Assembly: GCA_963691655.1 (NCBI GenBank)
Contig: OY829331.1
Span: 416,501-480,500 of the forward strand
Origin: Toxonevra muliebris
Taxonomy: Eukaryota > Arthropoda > Insecta > Diptera > Pallopteridae
Reading direction: 5' to 3'
DNA: 64,000 bases
The position numbers were made by a program, and so were the translations under genes. Positions within the stretch are counted from its first letter, which is position 1, and every line of letters starts with the position of its first letter. The notes beneath the pieces are model-generated. The model was not told where the DNA came from. It did no database searches and saw nothing but the letters and a program-made list of their open reading frames with translations. Positions 11,791-23,092 of this stretch are shown here, piece after piece.

Positions 11791-12144
11791 TTACGATTTA
11801 TACGGCAAGAGTTGCACAACTTTTTGAACTTTAGTTTCAAAAAATTTAACTTCTCCCATAGCAGTTCCATTACTAAAAATGTGAAAACCTTTTTTTATGT
11901 AGGAAACCATTGCAGACATTTTTTCTTTTCGACTTTCCTTGCGTGCCTCAACTAAAATCTCAAATAGTTCATAAATTTTTACTCTGGGTGTCACTACAAA
12001 AATTAATTTATTTAATTTATTTGCAGCTAAAAGCTGCTTGATTTTATGAAAATACATACTTGTATAATTATGTATATGAAATACTGGAGAGGTATATTTT
12101 GATATATTTTTTAATATTCTTTCAAAGTTTACGATTGTTTGCAA
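11791..12144 (-). CDS. Hypothetical 117-residue frame, unknown
   Basis: Open from ATG to stop without interruption, rich in Lys and Ile, with no motif, signal peptide or membrane segment that I recognise. It lies upstream (in its own direction) of the Transib C-terminal fragment and could be a decayed piece of that or another element. In DNA this AT-rich a chance frame is also possible. Confidence 0.25.
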   Translation of the reverse strand: MQTIVNFERILKNISKYTSPVFHIHNYTSMYFHKIKQLLAANKLNKLIFVVTPRVKIYELFEILVEARKESRKEKMSAMVSYIKKGFHIFSNGTAMGEVKFFETKVQKVVQLLPYKS

Positions 12145-14285
12145 TTTCTATTTGGCAGGTTACTATTTTTTAAAGTAACGGTTTTTAGAATATGGTAATC
12201 CAAAAAAAAAGCAGTGATTTTGTGTTGTAATAATTATATATTTTCATTACATATATAATTTATATATTTAAATATATCCAATAAGTGATATTGAGTACTA
12301 ACATTTACTCTAAAAAATTTAATTTTTACCACAAAAAAACGTGTCCTCCAGAATTTCGAACTTTGGAGGCGTGGCTATAATAACAATAACATTAGACAAA
12401 TATTTTGGATTTATTTTAATTAAAGTGTTATCTTTCGATGAGTAAACAAATATTTGCATATTTTAAACTTTTTTTTGTATTTTTGGCCGCACAACAGTTA
12501 AAAAACAACTGTTGGCAATTTACAAAACAGTTTAAAATTTTGTGTATCATCAGAACGCAACGATTATGTAAATATATGAATTGTTTTCCAAAAAAAATAG
12601 ACAATTTAAGATGAAAAATATTCATACTCATTTCATTGAATAACATAATAATCCGTATTTGTTAATTTTGTTTTTACTTAATTACTTCTAAATTTCTTTT
12701 AGAAGACGTTTTACTGTGTGTGTTAAAATTAGCTTGAGCTTTTATTAACTGTTCTGTAGACGGATAAACTTCAAAACATTTTTTTGAAACTTAAAATTCT
12801 ATCTTTGATTCCATTTTATTAGATTTTTTGTGTTAAGAATTAACTAATATGTGCACTAGAGAACCATATAGGGAGCTTTTGGGTATAAGTATTTTTTGAA
12901 ATAGAAATTCTAATTCTAAATTGCTTTTAAAGTTTGAATTTTCAGTTTTTTAATACCATATTTTTTAAAATCGGTTAAAAAGCAGCGGATTTGTGGCCAA
13001 TTATAATTATTTTTAGAGTCTTGTTAATAACAGTACATTCAAATATCTCTGAAATTAAAGTCAATACAACAAGTTCAATGCCAAATTCGTAATCGGCGGC
13101 CTCGATTTTACCTCGACCTCGAAGCTCTGAGAAATTTGAATACCCATTGTTAGACTTAATTGTTAAGCAAAAACAATTTAAACCAGACTAATGATGTGCT
13201 GTCATCATGCCACCGGTCACGTGACGGTCAAATGACTATCACTTGACCAACTTATAAATGAGTACTTTTTGTATGTGGACCTGCTTTTAGGAAAATCGAA
13301 ATTGCAACACTGCACTTCGAATCACTGTCATAGCTCAGTGCTTCGAAAATTTCAATTTATATACATGTGTTTACCCACACGGAAAATGGAGTGCATAAGA
13401 ATGCACGTTGGAATGCATAGCTCCTATAAGCTATTACTTCCAGAATACATGATGAACACGGCGATGTCCTACGAAAAGTAATACTTCCCACTTTGCATTA
13501 CCTGGGAATGCAAAAAATAGTTTTCATTACAATTTTATGCAATAATTATCGTAAATGAACGAATCGATCTCGAAATCATACGTTATTTTTTCGCTGCTAA
13601 TATCATGTATCAAATCTTGGATTCCAATGGAGGAATAGTAGAAAATTTAATAGGAAATTTGTAGGTACTGTTTTTTCTTCTGGGAAAGAGTTTGTTCCAC
13701 CAATATATTGCTTTTAGCCTGGGACCTTTAAGGACTTTTTCTAAAATAATTTTGCATTCATAAACATTCCTTGTAAAACTAAAACATTCAAGAAGAATAA
13801 ATTTCATATAACAGAAATTACTTACTTTTCAGTGAATTCAAATCATTTTTCAAAACCTCAATTTTTTTTTATTTTGAAGATGGTTCAACTTTCACAAAAT
13901 AACTAAGTTAATGTACTTAAGTTTGGAAAAACAAAAAAGTACACAGACGCGAGGCAACATGTCGCTAAAAGTAAAAAATCGGTTAGAAAAAGCAAATATT
14001 CGAGGAAAAATTCTGATATTATGTTGCTCATCGCTGCTGTCTTTCATACATTTCAAGCTGCATTACTTTGTAAGATATATTTTCTCATTACTATTTTCGA
14101 TTGTATAAAAACTGAAGCAAAATTATAAGAAAAGAAATCTGTGCATTCCATGTTCCCACAGTTCAATTCATCTTTTGTTTATGATTTTTTCATGACCGAA
14201 TTCGTTTATGATAAAAGTCATGCATTCCTAATATTCCTTCTCGGTACATATACATTTTTTCTTATTGTTCTTAAGAGTGGACAAA
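12145..14285. other. Non-coding AT-rich stretch
   Basis: No gene recognised. Several short frames (for example 13269..13481 and 13911..14108) have no recognisable content. Confidence 0.5.
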
Positions 14286-14760
14286 ATGTGGAAAAAATAT
14301 GTATAATAACCAAATGCGAAACTTACTTTCTATAAATGCAATTATTGTGGAGCAGAATATGCAAAACATGTTTTTTTTTTTAAGTGGCTGTGGAGGGACA
14401 CAACTCAGGCCGGAATGGCCCATTGTGATACCGAATAGTTGGACCTATAGTTTGACGCCGGTTTCGAACGGCGGTGTGGCAGTTTGTTATCACTTGGTGG
14501 TTTTGCCATTGTCTACCAAGAGGTGTATTTGGACACTTTCTTGTTCACTTCATATCGATAGCGAATATAAGAAGGTTATGAGAATTAACCACCAGACCAA
14601 GACGGGAATCGAATCCGCAACCTTCCGGGTGAAAGTCTAGTGCACTACTCACTAGACTTTCGGGGTCGTCTTGCAAAACATGTTACACGAATGGCGAAAC
14701 ATTTATCTGATAATTATCGAGGTTGCCCAAAACAATTAAAAGCGCATTTGACAGCAAATG
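14286..14760 (+). pseudogene. hAT transposase BED zinc finger, split by a SINE
   Basis: Joining the sequence on either side of the SINE gives a BED-type zinc finger: Cys codons at 14337..14339 and 14346..14348 (CNYCGAEYA), then across the insertion HVTRMAKHL with the zinc-binding histidines, ending RGCPKQ. BED fingers form the DNA-binding N-terminus of many hAT transposases. Two stop codons precede the finger (14307..14312). Further hAT pieces lie downstream at 15690..15962 and 17284..17668. Confidence 0.75.
14373..14672 (-). mobile_element. tRNA-derived SINE, copy 1
   Basis: About 300 bp on the minus strand. The head contains box A-like TAGTGAGTAGTG and box B-like GGATTCGATTCCC, followed by a body with GACAATGGCAAAACCACC, and the end is ACTTAAAAAAAAAA. 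Flanked by the direct repeat GCAAAACATGTT (14361..14372 and 14673..14684), the target duplication. A second copy with the same head and body is at 44039..44323; the body is shared with the SINE at 18338. It interrupts the BED finger of a hAT transposase. Confidence 0.88.
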
Positions 14761-14928
14761 TATTTGGGATGTAATAGTTCCATAAGAGATTCAGATGAAG
14801 TAATATTAATTGGAGATAAATCTAGTTCAAACGTCGTGACGTAACAAAACTAATTCGAGAAAAATATTGACGGAGTTGCAAATTCTAAACTGATTCGAGA
14901 AAAATCTATCAGCACTAGCTCTAATACT

Positions 14929-15510
14929 TTGATCATATCTAATTTTTTGGATACGCATCAGGAATGCAAATTTGTTTCACCGAAAATAAACTATGGCATG
15001 AATTTTTTTTCACAATTACGGCCATGCTCCAAAAAAGAATACGGTTCGGGTTCTGGGGTCTTCATTGAAAATGATGGAGTGAACCTTCACTTCTCTGTTG
15101 GGTTGTATGCTTGTGTTTTTCAAGCAGAAATTTTTGCAATCATCAAGGCAATGGACCATTTGATAATGGTTGGAGAGTAAAGAGCATCTGTGTTTTCGTG
15201 ACAGTCAGACTGCTCTTAAATCCTTGCTTAATCCTCTAACCACACCTAAACTGGTAATGCATTGTAAATCTAGGCTTGATTGTGTTCGAAAACACAACTG
15301 GACACTCAGGAATTTCAGGCAATGAATCTGCTGATTTTCTGGCCAGAAAAGGTTCAAAAGCTGGTTTTCTGGGCCCAGAATCTGTACTCTCTTTGTCATC
15401 TACAGCCAGCAAGACCACCATTAATGAGTGGGTCGATTCGAATCACAATCGTAAATGGGAGGAACTGAGGGCTTTTAGACAGACAAAGACCTCTTCTTCT
15501 TCTTAGTGTC
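14929..15510 (+). pseudogene. LINE RNase H domain and tail fragment
   Basis: From about 15040 the frame GSGSGVFIENDGVNLHFSVG with VFQAEIFAII fits the start of a LINE RNase H. After stops, SDCS-type and then GHSGISGNESADFLARKGSK (around 15300..15360) give the rest of it. RKWEELRAFRQTKT (15450..15490) is part of the tail that follows RNase H in this LINE group, and the same phrase occurs at 40180. The first residues (SNFLDTHQE) probably belong to the surrounding hAT element. Endonuclease and RT are missing. Confidence 0.7.
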
Positions 15511-15689
15511 TGCAAGGCTTTCTACCAGATCAGAGTAAGTGTATTTGGCAATGGACTGATGGGAGACGCGCTCTTTAACACCATAGGATCTGCTAGGATT
15601 TATTAATAAATCTGGTAGATTTAAAGAATAACAAAAAGGAACACTGGATATAGTACAATCGACGTAAAACTTGTCTGAGTTCTGTATTT

Positions 15690-15962
15690 GTGAAAAATTC
15701 TTTTGTAGTTCCAAAAAAAAAAAAAAAAAGGCCGTGCTCTAATTTGCCATCTAGAAAAGAGTTCACTTTATTTGATCAAGTTTTAGAAGAAACAGAATTC
15801 AGAGTTAAAAATAAAATTCCTGAAGCTAAAACGGTTGCAGTCGAATGTAATTCTTGGTCTAACATTCGAAATGAAGGCATCGTCAATTTTATTATAACTA
15901 CTCCGGAGCCGGTTTTTTTTAAATCGATACTGGATCAGAAAGACAAACTGCAATACACATAG
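15690..15962 (+). pseudogene. hAT transposase middle fragment (DUF659-like)
   Basis: The frame includes VLEETEFRVKNKIPEA, VAVECNSWSNIRNEGIVNFI and PVFFKSI. This has the shape of the DUF659/RNase H-like start of hAT transposases, where an Asp is usual before the 'GW' position (here CNSW, so the expected acidic residue is not present). It follows a poly(A/T) junction at 15713 and ends at a stop. Same orientation as the BED finger at 14.3 kb and the hAT C-terminus at 17.3 kb, so all three are probably one element broken up by later insertions. Confidence 0.6.
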
Positions 15963-16717
15963 CTAGTAAAATAAGCAAAGTAATTAAGTAAGTGTACAGA
16001 CATTTATTTCTATGGATGTTAGGCTCATGTGCTAAAAATTTCTGAATTGGATGACATACGTCATAAAAGTGCTGATACTGAAAAAAGCAGGGTTCAGAAA
16101 AATACACACACTGAATAAAAATCCAATACATAAATGTAAACAAACACAGCTTAGAGCAACCAATACATATTTTCATTTTCATATCAATTTTGTGTATATC
16201 CAAATTTTACTTAGTGTCGAACACAATCGTGGATGTGTTTCGTTTTAATATTTGGTTGTGCTCGCATACATCGGTAGTTCACGTATGGTTCGATCGCAAC
16301 ATACACAAACCATACACAGATCGGAGTCAGGGTTGCCGTTTTGCTTATTTGTAAGCAAATTTGCTTACTTTTTCTACGGTTTTGCACACGTTTGTACTTT
16401 TTTCTCATTTTGTTTACGGTTGAAAGTTTGCAAACATCGCGTGTACTAGTTTTCATAGTTCTGTGAACGTTTTAGTTTTTTGTGAAAATTTAATTATAAA
16501 TACAAGGCATTATATGTATTATTTTAGTCAGAATTTATTTCAATTTAATGAATTATATTATTATATTATCTTAAAAACAATATATTTATTTAAAAACTTG
16601 ATTCAAAATCGTTCATATCATATATGATATTTCATGCATAGAGACCCAAAAAAATATCATATATGATATACATATCGTAAATGATATTACATGCATTAAC
16701 ACTGGAATGTTTCCCAG
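15963..16717. other. Non-coding stretch
   Basis: No gene recognised. Contains palindromic TATCATATATGATAT blocks at about 16615..16700, directly upstream of the piggyBac fragment. Confidence 0.5.
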
Positions 16718-17283
16718 ATGGCTACGCATGGAAAAAAGATTCAAGACGACGAGATTGAGTTCATAATGAATAACTGGGACGAAAGTGAGGATGATTTTGA
16801 AGCTGGGATAGCAAACTAAACAGTATGACCGTAAATAGGGCGAAGACGAAACTGACAACCATAATGATGTCGAAGCAACGCCAGCTGAAGAGCTTAAGGC
16901 TATAAAAAATCATTACTCAAAAATCATTTGGGAGAAGAGATATTTTGAAAAACAAGGTGTTGACTTCAAGGGCTGGTCCCAGTTAGCAGATGACATAATG
17001 AACCTAAGCACACCATACGCATTTGTTAACTTCTTTTTCCAACCGGATATTATTAACTCAATTGTAGCAGAAAGCAATTTATATGCTCGACAATGTGATC
17101 CATCGAGTACATTCGTTTTATCTGCTACTGAGTTGCGGAAGTACATTTGAATATGCGTGCTTATGTCCGTTGCACAAATTCCAAATACAAGAAGATATTG
17201 AAGCCCAATTGTAGGTTATAATCTTGTGAAAAACAAACTTTCAGTGAATAAATTCGATAAAATCCGGCAAGTCACTAAGAAAT
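16718..17283 (+). pseudogene. piggyBac-like transposase N-terminal fragment
   Basis: Starts MATHGKKIQDDEIEFIMNNW with an acidic stretch (DESEDDFE). After a frame break it continues through AEELKAIKNHYSKIIW, FFQPDIINSIVAESNLYARQ, SATELRKYI and NTRRYWSP, ending SVNKFDKIRQ. This is the usual order at the start of the piggyBac DDE domain (Pfam DDE_Tnp_1_7). Frames shift at least twice and a stop follows RKYI. The first catalytic Asp region is not reached before the sequence changes to hAT-like at about 17284. Termini with TTAA were not identified. Confidence 0.7.
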
Positions 17284-17668
17284 TTGATTTAGATACAGAA
17301 ACAGTGTTAGCGGAATTTGCTCAATTTGGAGCCACTGAAGATTTTTGAGGTTCAGAGTTTGTAAACCAGTCACTTAAATCGACATCACTCCGGTTATGGT
17401 GTGAAAGTACCTACAAGCGTACACAACTAGAAAAAATTGTTCATGAAATTTAAAATTGGCACAACACCTCGGCTGCTACTGAAAGATCTTTTAGACAAAG
17501 TTTTAGTACTCAAGGAAGCAAACATTCGAGAAACCGTCTTACAACAGAAAGAGCTAAAAAAATTACATTCGTCGCTCACAATTTGAGAATTTTAACTTCA
17601 GTTGGAGACGTACACAATGGCGATGCAGATGATGAATTAAATGATGTTGCTCCTGTTGCAGAGGATTA
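17284..17668 (+). pseudogene. hAT transposase C-terminal (dimerisation) fragment
   Basis: Reads LDTETVLAEFAQFGATEDF-stop-GSEFVNQSL, LRLWCESTYKRT and SAATERSFRQSFSTQGSK, then RNRLTTERAKKITFVAHNLR and an acidic end (NDVAPVAED-stop). The SAATERSF...RNRLTTERAKKLT pattern is the signature of the hAT C-terminal dimerisation region. At least two in-frame stops. It directly follows piggyBac sequence, which I take to be a nested insertion and not a fused protein. Confidence 0.75.
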
Positions 17669-18330
17669 AAATATGTAATTTTTTATTAATTTTAATTATG
17701 GATACATAAGATTGCTTGCAAAAAAAAAACTATGGGTGGTAACGTGACGGTCAAAGGACCTAAAATAAAATAACCGGTTATTGTGAACAAACAAAAATTG
17801 CTAACCCTCTGTAGCTCGCAAGGCGATAAAAACGCGTAACACTCTCCTTCCACCTATCCGATTTTTAACTTGGTTTACCCTATCTTTATGTTGAACATCT
17901 GGATGTAATCATTCTGTATAATTATACAGGTTTATGTTTTTAATATATATGTTAAATCTGTTTTACCCAAAAATGAATTTGTTTTTAATATACACACTGG
18001 CGGTCACGAAAACCGAACCACTTGCAACACTGTTGCAATTTCGATAAAATTACCTGACTAAAACCAAATTTCCCTTCCTTTGTAAAGGAGATTCCCTTAT
18101 TTATGTTTTAAGAATGTATTTAATGAGATTGTACCATTTTTTATTGCGTTTGTTTGGCAAAAAGAAGATGAAATTGCCAAAATTGGCTGCAAAGTATAAA
18201 CAATTGTCGTACCACCAAATGGTTGAAATTTTTTTTCTTAGGGATCAAGAAGTGTCATAAAGTTAAATAGCTGAAGAAGTCTGATGCTCTCATTCGATTA
18301 TTGTTAGACTGGTCGAGAAAAAGGCAATTT
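17669..18330. other. Non-coding stretch
   Basis: No gene recognised. Confidence 0.5.
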
Positions 18331-18337
18331 GAACTCG

Positions 18338-18645
18338 CTCGGTCGCCGTAGCCGTAGTGATTAGTGTGTTCGACTGCTACGCAGAGGTGCCCAGGTTCAT
18401 ATCTCGGCACGCTCAAAAAAAGAAAATAAAAATTTTTCTACACGGCACCACCTCTTGGCTGACAATGGCAAACCTTCAAGAGAAAAAAATGCATATGAAA
18501 AACTTTTCACTTCACCGTTCGCATTAAACTGTAGGTACCTTCAATTCGTGTATAAATATAACTCACACAACATGAATGGATGCGAAAAGTTCGGCCTTGG
18601 CTCTCCAGAGGCTGTTGTGCCATAATAGTAGTAGTAGTAGTAGTA
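18338..18645 (+). mobile_element. tRNA-derived SINE with a different head, copy 3
   Basis: A tRNA-like head with box A-like GTAGTGATTAGTGTG and a degenerate box B (GGTTCATATCT), then an A-rich spacer. The body has CACCTCTTGG.TGACAATGGCAAA and CTGTAGGTACC, which matches the bodies of the SINEs at 14373 and 44039, but the head is distinct. It ends in (TAG)n where the others end in poly(A). Flanked by GAACTCG (18331..18337 and 18646..18652). Confidence 0.8.
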
Positions 18646-18652
18646 GAACTCG

Positions 18653-20815
18653 ATTGAAAGGACAAAAGGATCAAGACGACAATTAAAATGATTAAAATTT
18701 ATGCAAAATAAATACGAGATAAGCTTAAAGGTTCGGTTCAAAAGTGCAGTCACAATAAGGGTTGAGCCGAAGATCAATCACAACGTAAATATAAGTGTCG
18801 AGACGTTAAGCAAAAGGCAACTAGACTTAGGTCTGTATGGATTACAATCAGCCAAAAAACCGTTATTAACTAAATGGATGGAAGCAAACCGCCTGCCATG
18901 GATTAAAAACTATAGCAATTAGACTCTGGAAGACTGGTGAAACGTTATATAATCGAACAAAAACAAACACAGTTTGCTATGCACAGATAATCTTCGATAT
19001 GTTCGTCTCTCAGATGGGGAGCGATACAAGGTTAACTGTGTAGTGAAAATAAAATAGTCAAGTTTCCACAGCGCCAGATGGTTTGGATGTTTATACCAAA
19101 TTGAAGAGACAGTGAACGCCCAAAAGTATGGGCAAAATATTATGAAGCAATTGGTGGAAGCGTGGTGCACTTTCCATACTAATGACGTTGTTTTCCCGGA
19201 CTACTTCTCCGTCTTGTTATCGTGCAAAATTTGTAAGTTTTAGTTAATAATTAATGTTTAATGTTTGATAACTTTAGAAAGAGTAAACAAATTTTAAAGC
19301 TGATTCTTATTTTTTGCAGATACAAAATGTTTTCGATGATATTATTATTTTTTGGCTGGAAAAGACAAGTAGCTTATTAAAACAAACCGAGAAATAAAAA
19401 AATCCGCGCTGGAGTTCTGAACAATGTTTCGTATTAAAAAAGTAACGAATGATATCATTAAATTATTTGTCGACTCCATGCCTTCCAGGATAGTAGACAT
19501 AATAAAGGCGATAAGAGGGACAACATCATATTAAACAATTTTGTTTGTGACTCTAATATAAAACAAATTTAACTAAGTTTATATTATCCAAAAATATCAA
19601 ATACCTTAATTTTTACATACTTTTAATTAATACCCTCATAAAAGTGAACTTTCTTCAACATCTTTGTCTTAATTAAAAATCAAAGAAATTTGTATGTAAG
19701 TAGACTATTCCGTTCGCATTTTTGATCATTCTGTTCTCGAAAATAAGGAAAAATACATTCTTTATTACATAAACCATTTTTTTGAAATTGGTGCGTGGTG
19801 CAGTTTTTATGACCGCTAGTATAGTATATAGCATATAAACTATATTTCGTGTTTGTAGAGCTGTGGAATTATTGATTATTTAGTTAATTATCTATAAATG
19901 ACGAGAAATCATAGTCAAAATATCGTTATCAAAATGTAATCGTAACCAGAACTCCACAGTTTTGCGTTTGTATGTATGTGTGTATAAAAAAAGCAATTAG
20001 TTACAAATTAAATTCTACCAAGGTTCATGGTTAAATAAACAGATGCATTTTCTGTGTCTAGGTTCGTCAACAGATGGAATTCGCGTATTAATAAAATGAT
20101 GCATATAATGTTAAGCCTGCAAACCTAGATGTGTGAATGCACTTAATAATCCTACTCAAAGCAAAACCATTATAGAATATCCATGGCTTTAAATGAACAA
20201 AATTAAACATACATACATTTATGAAATCAAAACAATACATACATTCAAATCCAATTAAAGTTAAAACACTGTCACGTCTTACCATTATAGGTTTTAAATT
20301 TGTAAATAAAATTACACTTTCTACGAACTATTAATTTTGAGCTTTGTTAATTTTTTAGTTTTCTAACTTTTGTTTGACTGAATTTTGCATATTTTACACT
20401 GTTCAACATGAATAATTCATAAAACATATCAAATGTTTTATTAGAGAACTCACATCCAACTACGTCCAAATCAATTCCAATTACACTGCAAATAAAGCGT
20501 CAGATATGGAACCCCCCCTAATGTTCACGACTCCCGGAAATGCACAAAGGATAATGATTTACGGCTATTTACCTAGGTCCAAAACCTCTACAGGGAAAGT
20601 GCCTCTATCCAGCTGATAGATGTGCTCGAAAGATACCGAACTGGCATCCCCACTATCCAGGATATGTGATGGACAAGACACGAATTTGGCGTTAGATTTG
20701 TGGTTGGGAAGAGACTGCGTTATCTTGTCTCGAGGTTCATACCAGTGAATGAGCGCCAACATCAGCCTAATTCGTTTCCATGCCATCGACAGAACCTATG
20801 AGCATTGACTTTAAT
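18653..20815. other. Non-coding stretch
   Basis: No recognisable gene. The minus-strand 73-codon frame at 20565..20786 has no known motif and adjoins a LINE fragment. Confidence 0.5.
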
Positions 20816-21230
20816 ACCAAGGCGGGCAAGGAGAGTCTCTTTGGTCCGACGATCGAAAAATTCAATCTTTACGATGACGCCACGTGTACGTGTATAACGG
20901 TATGAGACTGCTCGATTTCGTCGCGGCACAAAACAAGACAGTTAGTAATACCAGATTCCAATATCTCGATATCCATAAGCCCACTGGCCTATCCCCAGAT
21001 CAGAAAACACGAAAACAAATTGATCACGGTGCGATCGACGGAAGGCACGCTTCCAGCGTGCTAGCTGTACGTACGATACGTAGTGCAGACATCGACTTTT
21101 ACTATTATTTGGTTACAGCCAAGGTCCGCATACGTCTCTGTGCAGCGAATCGCGTTCGGATACGCAAATAAAGAAAGCTGGATGTCGAGGAGCTGAAATT
21201 ACTATGGGCAGCCCAAAAAAAAAAAAAAAT
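20816..21230 (+). pseudogene. RTE-like LINE endonuclease fragment
   Basis: Reads DFNTKAGKESLFGPTIEKF in one frame, then after a frameshift MRLLDFVAAQNKTVSNTRFQ, DIHKPTGLSPDQKTRKQIDH, IDGRHASSVL and VRTIRSADIDFYYYLVTAKV. This is the second half of an AP-type endonuclease as in RTE-clade LINEs. The final catalytic motif, normally SDHYL, here reads FYYYL, so Asp and His are lost. It ends in a poly(A) run (about 21209..21223). Confidence 0.8.
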
Positions 21231-22019
21231 TAAAAATTAACGCCAAAAAATAATTTATGATTTCAAATGCTTTAGTAACATGCAGTGAATAGATCTAAAT
21301 AAATGCATTGAAAACACACCTTTTGTTTAAGTTTTTTAAGTTTCTTATTTGTCATGTGACGTCTTTTAGGTTATTTTTTATACAGTGGCAATTACTCTGG
21401 CAAATACCACTGATGGATCTACCTACAGCCAGTTGCTACGCGAGCTGCTAAAGAGCGATACAGGCAGTTGAAGAGGGAGGAAAACGCCATTTTTCAATGA
21501 TTCTTATTTTCTGGTGGAGTCGTTCACCTTGTTCGACTCTCATCTTGCTCAGGTTTTCCGGAAAAAAATTCAAATGTGAATGCAGGAAGTGAATTTTTGC
21601 AACCCATTTTCTCGTACGCACTCAAAAATTCGTGCGCGATTTCAACATGATCAAGGCTCTTGTTACTTCCAAGGAAATTTTCACACACTGGCATGAAACT
21701 CCCATGCTCGCCTTTCCACTGCATTAACTAACTCGCGAATTTCTCATCACGGATAAGTTTCCGAAACTGAGGCTCACACATTTTTTCCTCACAATTTTAA
21801 ACTGAGCACTGAAACTTTGAATAATGGAGCGGGTCGGGAAACAATCTTCTTTTGTTAGTATAGGTTCAGTGAGAACACCAGAAAATAGGAATAATTGGAA
21901 AACGTTACCAAGGGAAGAGCTCCATTAACATACATGCTCATTACTGCTAGTCGTTGAAATGAAAGAGGCAAACATTTTTGACTCAAAGAGCACTCTGCAC
22001 TGTACTAAATAATTATAAA
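21231..22019. other. Non-coding stretch
   Basis: Nothing recognised. The 66-codon minus-strand frame at 21524..21724 shows no motif. Confidence 0.45.
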
Positions 22020-22028
22020 TAATAAAAT

Positions 22029-23083
22029 AGTGCCCGGACATAACGCCCACGGTCATAACGCCCAAAAAAAATGTTGGGTGTTATGACCGCCCTAGGAATG
22101 GTCATAACGCCCAAAATCATTTTAGGCGCCATGACCGCCCCGAAAACGGTCATAACGCCCAATGTAGAAGCGGTCGCAACGCCTCATTTTTTTTGGCTTT
22201 ATAAGGCCCAACAATTATTTCTTGTTATATTTTTTTTTCAATAATGAAAATCATGTTTTGATTAAAAATCAGTTACTTTTAGAAATCAGCATTACGTTTA
22301 GAACGTCTCATTAAAATTTGGCTTAGCATCGTGTCAGTCGTATATATGCTTTTTGTTTTCACTGCCAATTGCGAATATAAAAAACAACTATATTGAAGCT
22401 GATAATCGTCATTATTTATTTGACGCTACATTCTCGGTCGTACCATTTTGTGGGTATAAGCAATTGCTTATAATATACTTACTTTGGACAGAATAGACAT
22501 GTAAGTCACAATAATATTTTGCACGCAAAATATTTAATATTATGGGATATATGTAGTTATTGATTCAGATTAATTGAAATGTAAGATTGAAAAAAGCGCT
22601 GCAGGCGAAAAATGTTTAGAAAAATAAAGAAAAAATGAAAATATTTAAATGTATATTTTTCTAAACATTTTTCGCCTGTGGCGCTTTTTTAAATCTTACA
22701 TTTTCTTTCAACTGAATCAATATCTTGGTTTATTTTTGTAAAAATATTTCAGATGAGGCGCTCATTTCCATGCCATTCCCATTTAATATATGAGTATATT
22801 TTTCCCTTTTGTTTTTGTTATAGGTTTATCCATTCGCTTTCATACTAATGTCGAAAAAAAGGGAAGAATTTCTTATTTAAGAAAGCCAATTTGTGAAAAA
22901 GCCTGAAATAAAGCTACATTTTCTTATACATGAAAATTTAGTTTCGTTTTGCTTTTGAAATTTTAATGAAAGTATTACAAAACGGTCATAACGCCCATTG
23001 GGTGTTATGACCTTTTTCGGGGCGGTCATAGCGCCTAAAACGATTTTTGGGCGTTATTGCCTTGGGCGTTACGTCCGCGCACC
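22029..23083. mobile_element. MULE-like non-autonomous element with 9-bp target duplication
   Basis: Flanked by the 9-bp direct repeat TAATAAAAT (22020..22028 and 23084..23092). Inverted ends: left AGTGCCCGGACATAACGCCC, right (other strand) GGTGCGCGGACGTAACGCCC, continuing for over 100 bp as alternating GGTCATAACGCCCAA and its complement, so each end can itself fold into hairpins. The centre contains another inverted repeat (about 22559..22720, arms around GCGAAAAATGTTTAGAAAAAT). No transposase. A 9-bp duplication and long TIRs fit Mutator-like elements; with 8 bp it could be hAT. Confidence 0.75.
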
Positions 23084-23092
23084 TAATAAAAT

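Noticed and set aside
12100..14000. A 12-spaced Transib end matching the 10593 end
   Set aside because: No CACTGTG preceded by a nonamer-like TATTTTTGT at 12 bp was seen.
16718..17668. Functional piggyBac-hAT fusion transposase
   Set aside because: Stops and frame changes on both sides and no termini; treated as nested decay.
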